Shown piece after piece: positions 47,401 to 57,601 of a stretch of 64,000 nt of DNA. The notes beneath the pieces were generated by a model. The model was not told the DNA's origin and ran no database searches. It was given only the letters and a program-made list of their open reading frames with translations. The stretch's first letter is position 1; each line of letters opens with the position of its first letter. The position numbers and the translations under genes are program-made. This DNA comes from Cranoglanis bouderius (lineage: Eukaryota > Chordata > Actinopteri > Siluriformes > Cranoglanididae): assembly GCA_023630585.1 (NCBI GenBank), contig CM042555.1, positions 19,640,001-19,704,000 on the forward strand, read 5' to 3'.

Positions 47401-48012
47401 CACTATATGGCCAAAAGTATGTGGACCACTGACCACCACACCCGTATGTGATTCTTCCCCACACTGCACTAAAGGCCTCCTCGCCCAACATCACTGCCTG
47501 ACCTCACTAACGCTCTTGCAGCTGAATGAACACAAATCCCCACAGCAACTCTAGTGGAAAGCCTTCCCACTTTTGGTGGACGCTCCTTTTATTCCCAATC
47601 CAGATCCCCTCCCCTGTTACCAGTTAACCTGATCCTCCAAAATGGTGTTGCTTGAGTATTCTATAAACGTTTCAGTCTCATTTTGCCTCTGTCCCAACTT
47701 TTTTTTTTTTTTTTGGAGTGTGTTGACGGCATCCAATTCTAAATGTGTTTATATTTACAAAATACAATTAAGTTGGTCAGTGAAAACATTGAATATCTTT
47801 TCTTTGTACTTTTGTCAGTTAATTAAAGTTTCAGGAGACTCGACAAATCACAGATTTTTGTTTTTATTGCATTTTAGAAAAGAATCCCAACTTTTATGGA
47901 AATGGGGTCGTATGACAGCAAAGGGGGGAACAAACCTGGAATGGGATCAATGAGTTCAACAAGCACGTGTGAATGTGATGGTCAGGGGTGCACTTACTTT
48001 TGGCCATATAGT
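47401..48012. mobile_element. Tc1/mariner-type MITE with a nested element
   Basis: The left end CACTATATGGCCAAAAGTAT and the right end ACTTACTTTTGGCCATATAG are inverted repeats of about 24 bases. Inside, at 47690-47915, is a copy of the element seen at 38480-38722. It sits between the duplicated upstream block and the leader exon of the first Ig gene and has no counterpart at the second gene. Confidence 0.8.
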
Positions 48013-48268
48013 TTATATTAATGTCTTTTTCAACCACTTTAAGAGCAAAAGTAAGTAAAAAAAACAAACAAAAAAACAAAACAGAAGTAAAATGATGAAA
48101 TGGTGTAGTGATGGTTAACGATTGAGGACATTTTGGTTTTGACTAATTGGAACAATACAGAGAGGTCTCTGAGATTAGCCTGGCTCCTGTCCTCACAGAC
48201 ATCTTCAACACCTCGCCGAATCAGGCTGCTGTTCCATCATGTTTCAAGACTTTATAAATTCAGCAGTC

Positions 48269-49292
48269 ATGGAGCCTGGTATTGATGGAGCCATGATCTT
48301 AATAATCAGTAAGTCTATACTATGTGATTTTATCATTAAAAAAAATAATTATCTATTCATTAAATAAACCTTTAGGTAAAACACATAGAATACATGTATA
48401 AAATACAATGATGTTCACATTTTGGATAAAACTGCATCCATAACAGGTCTTCTCATGCGGTAATAAAAACACCACACACAAATCTGAAACATGGCAACTT
48501 TAAAGAAGGCTTTAAGCCCCGCCCCTTTTGGCAAAATGATGTCATAATATTGCTCACCATAGAGTTCAGAGATATTTTTTAACTCCACAAATGTGGAAAC
48601 ACATTTGTGTAGTTTATTAATTTTCAGAGCCAGAGGAAATTCCCAAAATATTGATTATTGTTGTATTTCTGGTAGATTTTATACTAAAAATGGCATGAAA
48701 TAAAATTGTTTTTACGACAGTGTGGTATTTTCTTGATTAAACAATAAGCAATTTTTTAAAAATTACTTTAAAAAAACCCATCAAACCCCAAAGCAATGAT
48801 GTTTTTTAGTAAATATCCACTACACTACACACTCCCTTTGTGCAGCAGTGTACACTCATGTGACGTAGAAAATGAAGTAGTTAATTTACAGGAAAGTTGA
48901 AAAGCTCGGATTATTAACAGTATTGTAATCATGCTCTGTGTCTCTAGTGTTCCTCAGAGTGTCTACTTCCTCCAGCGATAGTAAGCGATAGTAAGCGGCT
49001 CGGCTCGGCTCACCTGTAACGCGTCTTGTTCTGGTGAAGGTAAATGGGTGTACGCAAAGGGGGCTGAGATTCTGGTCAGCAGGTGTAAGCAGGGCTCCTG
49101 TGTCGAAGGTGACGCTTTTAAGAACAGAACAGAGCTGACGTCTTCAGAGGACGGTTGGCGTCTTCAGCTGAACGAAGTCAAGTACAGCGATGACGGCGTG
49201 TACATCTTCTCCTGCAACAACTCAGAGTTATGTCGCACAACACTGGATGTATTCGGTAAGTCTTTTAAAAAAATTTTCTCTAGAACGTGAAT

Positions 49293-49329
<37 letters not shown>

Positions 49330-50407
49330 AATATACACTTCCATGCCTACAGTGTGAAATGAATGTAATAATTAATTGTATTTAGTTGCCGATGATGGTT
49401 TTTTCTTCTTCTCTATGCCCTTGCTGTCTAAGCTCCTATTCCAGTGAGCGCGGCTGTCGGAGAGGCCGTGACCATTCCATTCTTCGCCCGCGCCAACAAG
49501 ATGATCGCTGATCATTACATCATGTATCGGTGTGAAAAAGATGGTGAACTGGTCGTGGAGCTTCTGCGAGGGAAAACGTCGTACGGTCCGGGTTTCGAAG
49601 GCCACGCGGCCACGCGGCCTCCATGTCCCCGGACAAGTACAGAAATGGAGATCTGTCCCTGACCATCTTCAGCGTCCAGCAGTCTGACGGAGGAACATAT
49701 CGCTGTACACACAGACACGAGGAACCCGTCAGCCTCGACATCACCGGTTAGTGTTTTATTCAGTGAGCTGTTTTTATTACGTTTCCTATAAAGGTTACGA
49801 CTTTTTATTTTTATAGACTATAATTTTAGTTTCGATTTACTCATAATATAGGCACCTTTTCATTTCTGTAAAGTAAAAATGAAAAACTAATTACACAGTG
49901 AATCTGTAGCATTCAAATACAAAATCATTATAAAATAATTAAGTTGATTGTTCATTAAAATAATAAACAATAATAAATACATTTTAACAATAAGTAAAAA
50001 CTAGAGTGAAGTATTGACTTTTATATTACTTTTGAGTAAGTAAGTTTTAAAAACTACACAACCCCCCCCCCCCCCCCCCCAGTTTTTATTCGTGTTCATT
50101 GGAATTTAAGGTTCACATTTTCTAGTATAATTTTATAATTTATATGATGTATTTTATAATCCTGGAATGTAACCACAACACCTTTTTGGTAGCCGTAATA
50201 AAAAGTGCATCACAATTTTCATCACTACGGCAAGGCTACCTTTAAATATTTCTTACGGGTTCTTCTACGCCTGGAGCAAAGCAGATAATCTTGTCATTGT
50301 GTGGAATCCTCTTTATTCTCCTGGTTTTTGTGCTGGTTTACAAAAGAAAAACGAAAAAAAAAGAAGGCACAGGATCACCCCAAAAGAGAACGAGAATCCG
50401 TTTTTAG
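48269..50407 (+). pseudogene. Immunoglobulin-superfamily receptor, frame-broken copy
   Basis: Its structure parallels the intact gene at 53246: leader exon 48269-48308 (MEPGIDGAMILII), first Ig-like exon 48948-49255, second Ig-like exon 49433-49746, and a membrane/tail exon 50277-50407 (IILSLCGILFILLVFVLVYK, then a lysine-rich tail). Splice sites are all plausible. The first Ig exon is 308 nt against 303 in the partner and hits stops near its start, where a 10-base unit GCGATAGTAA is repeated. The second Ig exon has an 8-base unit CACGCGGC repeated at about 49602-49617, which shifts the frame. The first canonical Cys of that domain is also replaced (TIPFFA against TIPCYA). It could be a pseudogene, or assembly or allelic errors could mimic the breaks. 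Confidence 0.75.
49295..49327. repeat. (AT)n microsatellite in Ig pseudogene intron
   Basis: About 16 AT units between the two Ig-like exons. The partner gene lacks it. Confidence 0.93.
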
Positions 50408-53245
50408 CTGATTTGGTCTCTCGTGACCGAAGGGTAATAAGTTCTCATTAGAAGTCCTTGTTTCCCGTATCAGTAGCTACACATTACACATAGTATTTGA
50501 GATGTTTTTCACAAACAGTATGCCACAGCCAGCCAAGAGCGCTCTCTGGGTGTGAAGGAGGAACTCCCTGATTGGTTATTATGTAAGCATTTATTATACC
50601 TGTATAATATCTCATTTATTATGTGTTTATTATGTAAGTATTATTTATAACTGTACTGTACACTCGATTCACTTTAACAGCTCCACCCAGAGTGCTTTCT
50701 AAACGAGTAAGTGGAAGTGAAACCCAGCAAAGTTTTTGGGTGGGAGGGGCTCTTTCTCTTTCTCCCCTGTCAATCACTAGAGCGTGAATAGCGCATTCCT
50801 CCAAGTGTGCTACTCTGCCTTGTGACTCAGCATAATCAGCGGCTTGAAAACATGTGCTTGGCTGGCTTCATGTGTGGTGAACGAAGCATGCGTTAGAGTC
50901 GGTAGCTGCCCGATTGGTAGCTGTCATATGATGGGCGATAGTAGGTGGAGCCGATAAACTGGTTACTGAGTGTATAGTCTTTTTATTTGGGAAAGGGTAT
51001 TTACATGTACCCAAATCTGCCATCGAGGATATATCAGTGGTGCTAAATTTCCAACCATGTACCATAACGCACACGTTTACAATCGGTACATCTGTGAACC
51101 AAGGTACCAACGTTTACGGTTTAGTGTTCAGGTATAGTGTTTTTTTTGTTACTATGATACTGGACATGCCATTTGTTTGTTTTTTCAGTTAAAGCACCGG
51201 TCAGACCGAAATACGAATGAAATGAAAATCACCTGATGGAAAGCCCAAGTCACTGAAAGGAAAAGAGAGAGATGTGTAAGACACATTTGCAGTTCTGTTT
51301 GCTCCTAGATTAGCTGTGACATGAGAATTCCTTCCTCTTTTGTGAGCCAACAGCAAGGTAAGTGGGTGGGACCGTGGTTTCTCTCTCTCCCAGCTAGCAC
51401 CTCTCAGTAAAAGGTGCCTAATTAGTGTTCACTAATTTGTTTTGCACTGAATGCCAAGTGTGTTGGGAAGTAATGCGTGCTGCTGATATGTAAGGAACAA
51501 GCTGAATAAAGAACAGCTCTGTTTTAAACTTGTTTTAACAAAAGTGTCTTCTTCCTTTCACTCTCATACATTCCTTAGGCTGAACGATACTCGGTTAACA
51601 CGCATCACTGAATATAGTGTTTAATAACGTGTCATGTTTATTATTTCGTGTAAAGCATTAAAGGTCCGTACTTATGGAAAGCCTTTGAAGCATATAAGCT
51701 GTTGTTAACAGCGTAGACTGGGTGTGGTCACACCCTTCCGTCCCTCGCCGACTCGTCGCACTTACAGACAGGATTTTGGGCTTGTGAACAAAAGAGCCGG
51801 CATACCAGGCACTCAACTAACAGGCGGTTCTCACCTGTTAATTCTGGAGTAAACTGGTTCTCGCTGTCACAGTGGATGTATGTAAACTAACGTACTGTAT
51901 ATTAGCAGACTTCATTCCAGGAAGACTGTCCTTTAGACGCCATCAGAAAACAAACAAAAAGAAAGAACCCTACGCTGCAGGTAAACAAAATTAACTATTA
52001 ACTTATTGTTGACTTAAAGCCACACCACCTTCTAGGGTATTCATCATTAACTGTGATTTATAGACAGTTAGAAGTTAATATTTGATTTGAGGCTGTTTTC
52101 TGATTTTCAGATTGACATTTTGTCGACGTCGTATAAAAGCATAACCTAATAAGCAGCCTTTAATTTCAGTCATAGACCTTTTGGTGTTTCTACTTTTGAA
52201 TTATTCACCAGCGATTGTTGGTTTCCGACTAACTTTTGAATGACACACACCGTCCTTTATTTACGATAGATATAATCACTTAAGTGTAGTCAGGTATAAC
52301 ATGTTTCCGACAATGGAAAGAGAATAAAAATGTTGCGTCACGGCTTATTGCAGGGAGGACGTGTTTACATAGTAGCTAACTACTGTAAATCATCACATGA
52401 GCTCTTTTTTTTAATTATTTATTTATTTATTTTTTATTTACAATAGTGACAAGTCTTAAGAAGGTATGAAAATACATTCAGCTAGCTACCTACCTAATCT
52501 TAAGTGGTCATGTGGTGTGCCAAAATCAACAGCAGTAAAGATCCTAAGTATCACTACACCACATGGGCTGATATAATGTCTTATCCAAAGGAATGCAGAC
52601 TTTCTTCTAATAAGGACATGGTCAAGTGGTGTCATCTTATATGGTCTTCAAAGTCATTACATGAAGTTCTTTATGATGTCATCAGGGAAGCAGAGGTGCA
52701 AAACAACTCCACCTTGCCAGGAAGGCCACCTGAAGTTTTTTTTTTTTTTTTTTACATTCTGATATGCCCTGGGAAAACACAAACAGTATGCCCGTAACCG
52801 TGAAGACGCCGGGGTCCAAGGCGTGGTCAGGGCGTGGTCACTCGCGTTTACTCTTTCAACCTGAGCCACACTTCATGTGTCTTCCTTACATTAAGTGCTC
52901 TGTTCAGCTCAGATTTCACAAGTTAAAACACACTTTGCTGTGTTTGTGTGCATATATTTACATTTCTCCGGTGTTCCAGCGATTCATTATCTTCATTTTA
53001 TTAATAAAAAAATAAAGGAACTAATTTGAAAAGATCTCAACTGACGTTAAACACTTAAACATGATGCTTGTGTTAACTTTTTTTTTTAAATGAGTATGTT
53101 GTTCAATCACTGTAGGCTTCATATCCGAGTCCACTTCATTTCAGAGTCCTTCTAGAGATTTATGGGATGCCGTATGGGTTTTTTTGTTTGTTTGTTTTTG
53201 CTTTAAAGCTTAATGCATCTTTCTTTTTTTTTTATTTCAGCGATC
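50408..53245. other. Spacer between the two Ig receptor genes
   Basis: It contains sequence related to 46640-46740 (CTCCCTGATT, TATTATGTAAG, ATTTATTATACCT) at 50560-50660 and the second copy of the upstream block at 52012-52340. The plus-strand open frame at 52504-52797 (97 aa, with WCHLIWSSKSLHEVLYDVI) matches no family I know and has no splice or promoter context. No other gene is visible. Confidence 0.55.
52012..52340. repeat. Duplicated upstream block, copy 2
   Basis: This matches 46740-47120 in order and wording: CTTAAAGCCACACCAC, GTGATTTATAGACAG, CTTTTGAATGACACACA, TAGATATAATCACTTAAGTG, CAGGTATAACATGTTT, GAGAATAAAAATGTTGC. It lies about 0.9 kb upstream of the intact Ig gene's leader exon. 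Confidence 0.8.
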
Positions 53246-54718
53246 ATGTCCACCCAGAAAGGCATCCACTTGGGAATGTTCATCGTTGTAATGAGTAAGT
53301 CCAATAATCTTACTGGTCTGAAAAGATGTGTTAAAATCATGACGTGTGCAAGTCTGTCAGTGTAGGAAAGGCATTTAAGAAGTTGACAGGTAATGAATGG
53401 TCTGTCTGTGTGTGTCTAGTGTTTCTTCCAGTGTCTCAGTTACCTAGCCATGTCCTAGTGAAAGTAAACAATCCCACCCTGCTCACCTGCAACAAAACAT
53501 GTTCGGGTGATGTTAAATGGATGTTCTCGAAGCGGCCTGCGATACTTGTGAGTGACTGTAAGAGGGGGACTTGTGTTGAAGGCCACGGTTTTGAGAATAG
53601 AACAAGGCTTGTGCAGGGAGAACCATCTCTTCACCTGAACCCTGTCATGTACAACGACAAGGGCTGGTACATCTGCTACTGCGACAACTCCGAGATATGC
53701 AAATTTCATCTAGATGTAGTTTGTAAGTCAATAATTCTTCCCTTCTATGTTGATTAGATCTGAGTATTTTTATTATTCAATATTTATTGAGCTAATTTGA
53801 AGGTAAATAATGTAAATATGTAATCTACAGCTTATGATGTAAAGGAAGGGCTCTTTTGTTTTATTATTTCTCCTCCTTTTAATCCCAACTCCCAGTTCTC
53901 TAGAATGTCAAGTCAGTCTTTATTTTTATAGAGTTGAAACTTTATTCCCTATTAATGAACCTTGGAGTCTAATAGCGGATGCTCATGTCTAGAGAAAAAC
54001 TGATTGCTGATTTTAACAGTTGGCTTACAGTCTGTTCTCTGTTTTCCCATGAAGTCCCTAATCTGAAAAGCGTTTGCCTCGGAGAGAATGTGACTATCCC
54101 CTGCTACGCTGACACAGACAAGCGTATCCATGACAAAAACATCAACGTTCAGTGGGAAAAAGATGGGGAACCTTTTGTGAAGCTTCAGCACGGGAAGCTG
54201 AGTTACGGTCCAGGTTTCGAAGGTCACGGCTTCATTACAGCGAGCCAGTATAAAAATGGAGATCTGTCCCTGACCATCCCCAAAGTCCAGCAGTCTGACG
54301 GAGGAATATATCGCTGTATACACAGACACGAGGAACTGGGTCAACCAGAGGCAGTCAATCTCAGGATCAGTGGTGAGTGTTTCATTCGCCAAAAAATCAA
54401 AATGGAAAAATGTTCTCACTTCCTTGAAGACCTGCACAGAGTACAAGTTTATTACTCATTGGATAAAGACTTTCAAATAATTTGATCTTAAATTTTCATT
54501 TATTTCTTTCAGAGTCTCCAGAGTGTGAAGTAGTAAAGCAGTGCACTTTTCCATGGTGGGGAGGTCTGCTGGTGGCTGTTGCCATTATGGCTGTTCTTTG
54601 TGTCGGTGGAGTTCTATACAAATATTTTATACGTATATTTAATTGGTGGAAAAAAATACAGAACGATGCCGTTGATGAAGAAAACGCCATGCTGGGTCAA
54701 TCAAATCGTGAATCGTAG
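53246..54718 (+). CDS. Two-domain immunoglobulin-superfamily membrane receptor (family unassigned)
   Basis: Four exons: 53246-53294, 53420-53722, 54055-54372, 54513-54718; phase 1 at every junction, giving 291 aa. Layout: hydrophobic leader (about 1-22), Ig-like domain 1 (about 23-117), V-like domain 2 (about 118-223), a short stalk with two Cys (228, 234), a membrane span (about 238-258), and a tail of about 33 residues with no ITIM or ITAM. Domain 2 is canonical: Cys134, Trp151, SDGGIYRC (Cys205). Domain 1 is odd: seven Cys (40, 44, 63, 68, 102, 104, 110), with YICYC in place of the usual YxC ending. N41-K-T and N76-R-T are N-glycosylation sites. The span has no charged residue for adaptor pairing. 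The phase-1 one-domain-per-exon plan is typical of fish immune receptors. An alternative acceptor at 54031 would lengthen domain 2 in frame. I cannot name the family. Confidence 0.85.
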
Positions 54719-54863
54719 TTTGGAAGCGCGGGTGGCGTATGCGGATAATATTTCTGAGCAGTTTGCGAAGAGAAGACAGAGAGGAAGCCTTGAAGAAAAG
54801 AAGATTGCCACCAGATGAGCACCAGGGGTTGCGAGCTCTGACTACTTCTACCACTAATAAGAA

Positions 54864-54869
54864 AATAAA
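54864..54869 (+). terminator. Poly(A) signal of the intact Ig receptor gene
   Basis: AATAAA in the context GAAAATAAAG lies about 146 bases after the stop, a normal 3' UTR length. Confidence 0.6.
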
Positions 54870-55852
54870 GCTGTCACCATGACAACAGGCAAGCTGGAAT
54901 CACAAAAAAACACATGGGACTGAAAGTTCAAACCACATTCTGAACAGATAGGAGCTGTAAAAATAGGGAATGAACATTGAATGCATATTCATTGTGAGAA
55001 TAGAAACCAACTCATATGAAAAATACAAAATCCATGCACCATTGGGTCCTGATTTATATAAACAACTCTGACAAGGCTGAGGGTTTTTAGAGGGTGTTTG
55101 TACTGGCTGTGAGGTTGTGAAGCAAATTTTGTCTGAGCTGAGCTGAGCTGGAGAAGCCAAAGCTATCTGTGATGCCTCCGTGTTGTTTAAAACCTAGCGC
55201 CAAAGTGTAAGCGAGACAAATTTTGGGAAGAAGCAAGTGTCACAGATTTAGTAAACGGCCAGCCAATCTAATGGTGATCCACACGTTTTTTTATTTGATA
55301 TATTAATACCTGTTTTTTTTTTTAACCTTGTTTTTAAGTAAAACTCATACATTTATTTGCTATTAAAACATATCATGTTATAAATAAAATTCTGACATGC
55401 TAAGAAATCATGTTATATTATGCTAATAAAATTGCTAAAATAAATTATGCTAATAAACGTTCTACTATGCTAATAAAATCTGTCAAGTTATGCTACACGA
55501 ATGAAATCTGTAACTGAGCTCTTGTAACTTGTAATTGAATTCTGATGAGCTAATAAAATTCATCAAGTTATACTATGCAAATAAATCTGTTGTGATTGAG
55601 TTTTAATGTTATGCTGTAATTAAGTTCTGATGAGCTAATAATATATGTTGAACTCGAGTTCTGATGCTAGATGTCTGCATGGTGCAATACCAGCATAAAC
55701 AGTGGGGGCAGCATGTCAGCATGTCGCACTGTGGTCAAAAGTGACTAAACAAACTACTGCTGTGTCCCAAATTATACACATTTGTACTATTCTAGACAGT
55801 TATTGAACAATAATACTAACTGGTTTTCCAGTGAGCAACATACTAACTTTTA

Positions 55853-55889
55853 ATGGGAGACCGCCTGGGAATACCAGGTGCTGTAAGCT
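55853..55889 (+). pseudogene. 3' end of 5S rRNA
   Basis: ATGGGAGACCGCCTGGGAAT, followed by ACCAGGTGCTGTAAGCT, matches the conserved last ~37 bases of vertebrate 5S rRNA. The first two thirds of the gene, including the internal promoter boxes, are absent, so it is a fragment. It runs straight into the tRNA-like SINE at 55891. Confidence 0.9.
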
Positions 55890-55890
55890 C

Positions 55891-56078
55891 TGGGGCAGCA
55901 ATAGCTCAGTGGTTAAGACATTGAACTACTGATCATGAGTTCAAATCCCAGTACTGCCAAGCTGCCACTGCTGGGCCCTTGAGCAAGGGTCTTAACCCTC
56001 AACTGCTCAGTTGTATAAATGAGATAAATATAAGTCGCTCTGGATAAGGGCATCTGCCAAATGCCATAAATGTAAATG
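55891..56078 (+). mobile_element. tRNA-derived SINE
   Basis: It has an A box (TAGCTCAGTGG, 55902-55912) and a B box (AGTTCAAATCC, 55939-55949) at tRNA-like spacing. These are followed by a tRNA-unrelated body (GGGCCCTTGAGCAAGG, CCTCAACTGCTCAGTTGTAT) and the common fish SINE tail CTCTGGATAAGGGCATCTGC / CAAATGCC. A second copy lies at 61401-61570. Confidence 0.9.
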
Positions 56079-57559
56079 GTTTGTAAGAATATTTATGCAT
56101 ATTAGCTAAATAAAAAAGGACATATGTAATGGCAAAAGTATTAAAAGTATTAAAAAAGAATCTTAATTATCAAGTAAACATTAATATTAAAAAAATAAAT
56201 GTGCTAGATTTAGATAATGCTCCCCGCTTCTACTAGTTTTCATCATTAGCATAAAGAAAGTTTAAATATAAATATATTTAACTTCCCTCGAACTTATAAA
56301 TTGATATATAATTTAACCCCGAATTATACAGACTGCAGCATTAGTGTTTAATGCATCAGAGCTTTATTAACGCTGTTTCATTTCAACACCTCTCATTACA
56401 GCAGAGGATAAAGATGCAGAATATATTACTATATTAGAACAAAATATATTAAACTGACAAAACAATATACAGGAAAACAAACAAACAGAAGTAAATAAAA
56501 TGTAGAAAGTTTCAAAGTGCATTTGCAATCAGCGGAAAGGAATCGTAGCTTATGATTCGTTTAGCTTAATGTTAATCAGCGTGAATGTTTGCGGTCATAA
56601 GTTTGGTTTCTTTTGATCAAATGATCAAATCACTTTTCTTGTGAATGATGAATAAAGTGTGATGTAGCACAGTGAAATCATGGGAACGGGTTTTTACTGC
56701 GTGTTACACTGTAAAATGTCACCAGTGCAGATGTGGCCACGGGTTTTGTCCCCGATGGCGTTCCATATTCACACATGGACGTTATAAAGCACGTTGGCAT
56801 GTTGCATAAATCACATACTTTGTTTAGAAAAGAAAAAGAAAAAGAAAAGAAAAAACACCAAACATGTTAAAATGGCCTTTTTGGGACTGAAATTTCTATC
56901 CAAATTAAAATATAAGCTCATTTTGTATTCTCAATGCTGCTTTTTAACACACACTTGTCAACTTTTTCCTCACAACTTGTAAATGCTAATCTGCTACATC
57001 ACACAGTGTTCGCTAGCTAAAACGATTCCAGGAAGATTTAAGGTAAGTGCGTTGCTAACTAGCTAGACTAGCTGGATTGCTAGCTAGCTAGCCTGCTAAT
57101 TGATAGCAAAGCACAGCCTCAGGCTGAGTTGTGAGTTATGCTAAGCTAGCAGGTGTTCCCCAGAGATTTACAATCACTGGCCTTCTATCTAGCTAGCTAA
57201 GTGACTAGAATGCTAATTCTGCATTTGACTTAACTTTTTTTTCTTTCCTTTTTGAGGTCATAAATTCTGCGTTATGACTTTAGTCAAATGCAGCATTATT
57301 GTACTAGCCGACTTGCTAACTAACCATCTTACTAATGAGATAATTTACTAACCAGTTAGCATAATATAGTAACAAAGTTACCACATAAAACTTTTTTTTT
57401 TTTCTACAAATATGAAGTATTAAGCTATGTTATTGTTTACCATTAATGCTGAAGGGACGTGAACAAGGCTGTGTTATTAGCATAAAGCTAAATTTTTGCC
57501 AGTAAATTCTGAAAGTCTCTCCCTAAATTTAAGTGTTGGCTGTATTTTGTTTTAATAAC

Positions 57560-57562
<3 letters not shown>

Positions 57563-57599
<37 letters not shown>
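57563..57599. repeat. (AT)n microsatellite
   Basis: About 18 AT units in gene-free DNA. Confidence 0.95.
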
Positions 57600-57601
<2 letters not shown>

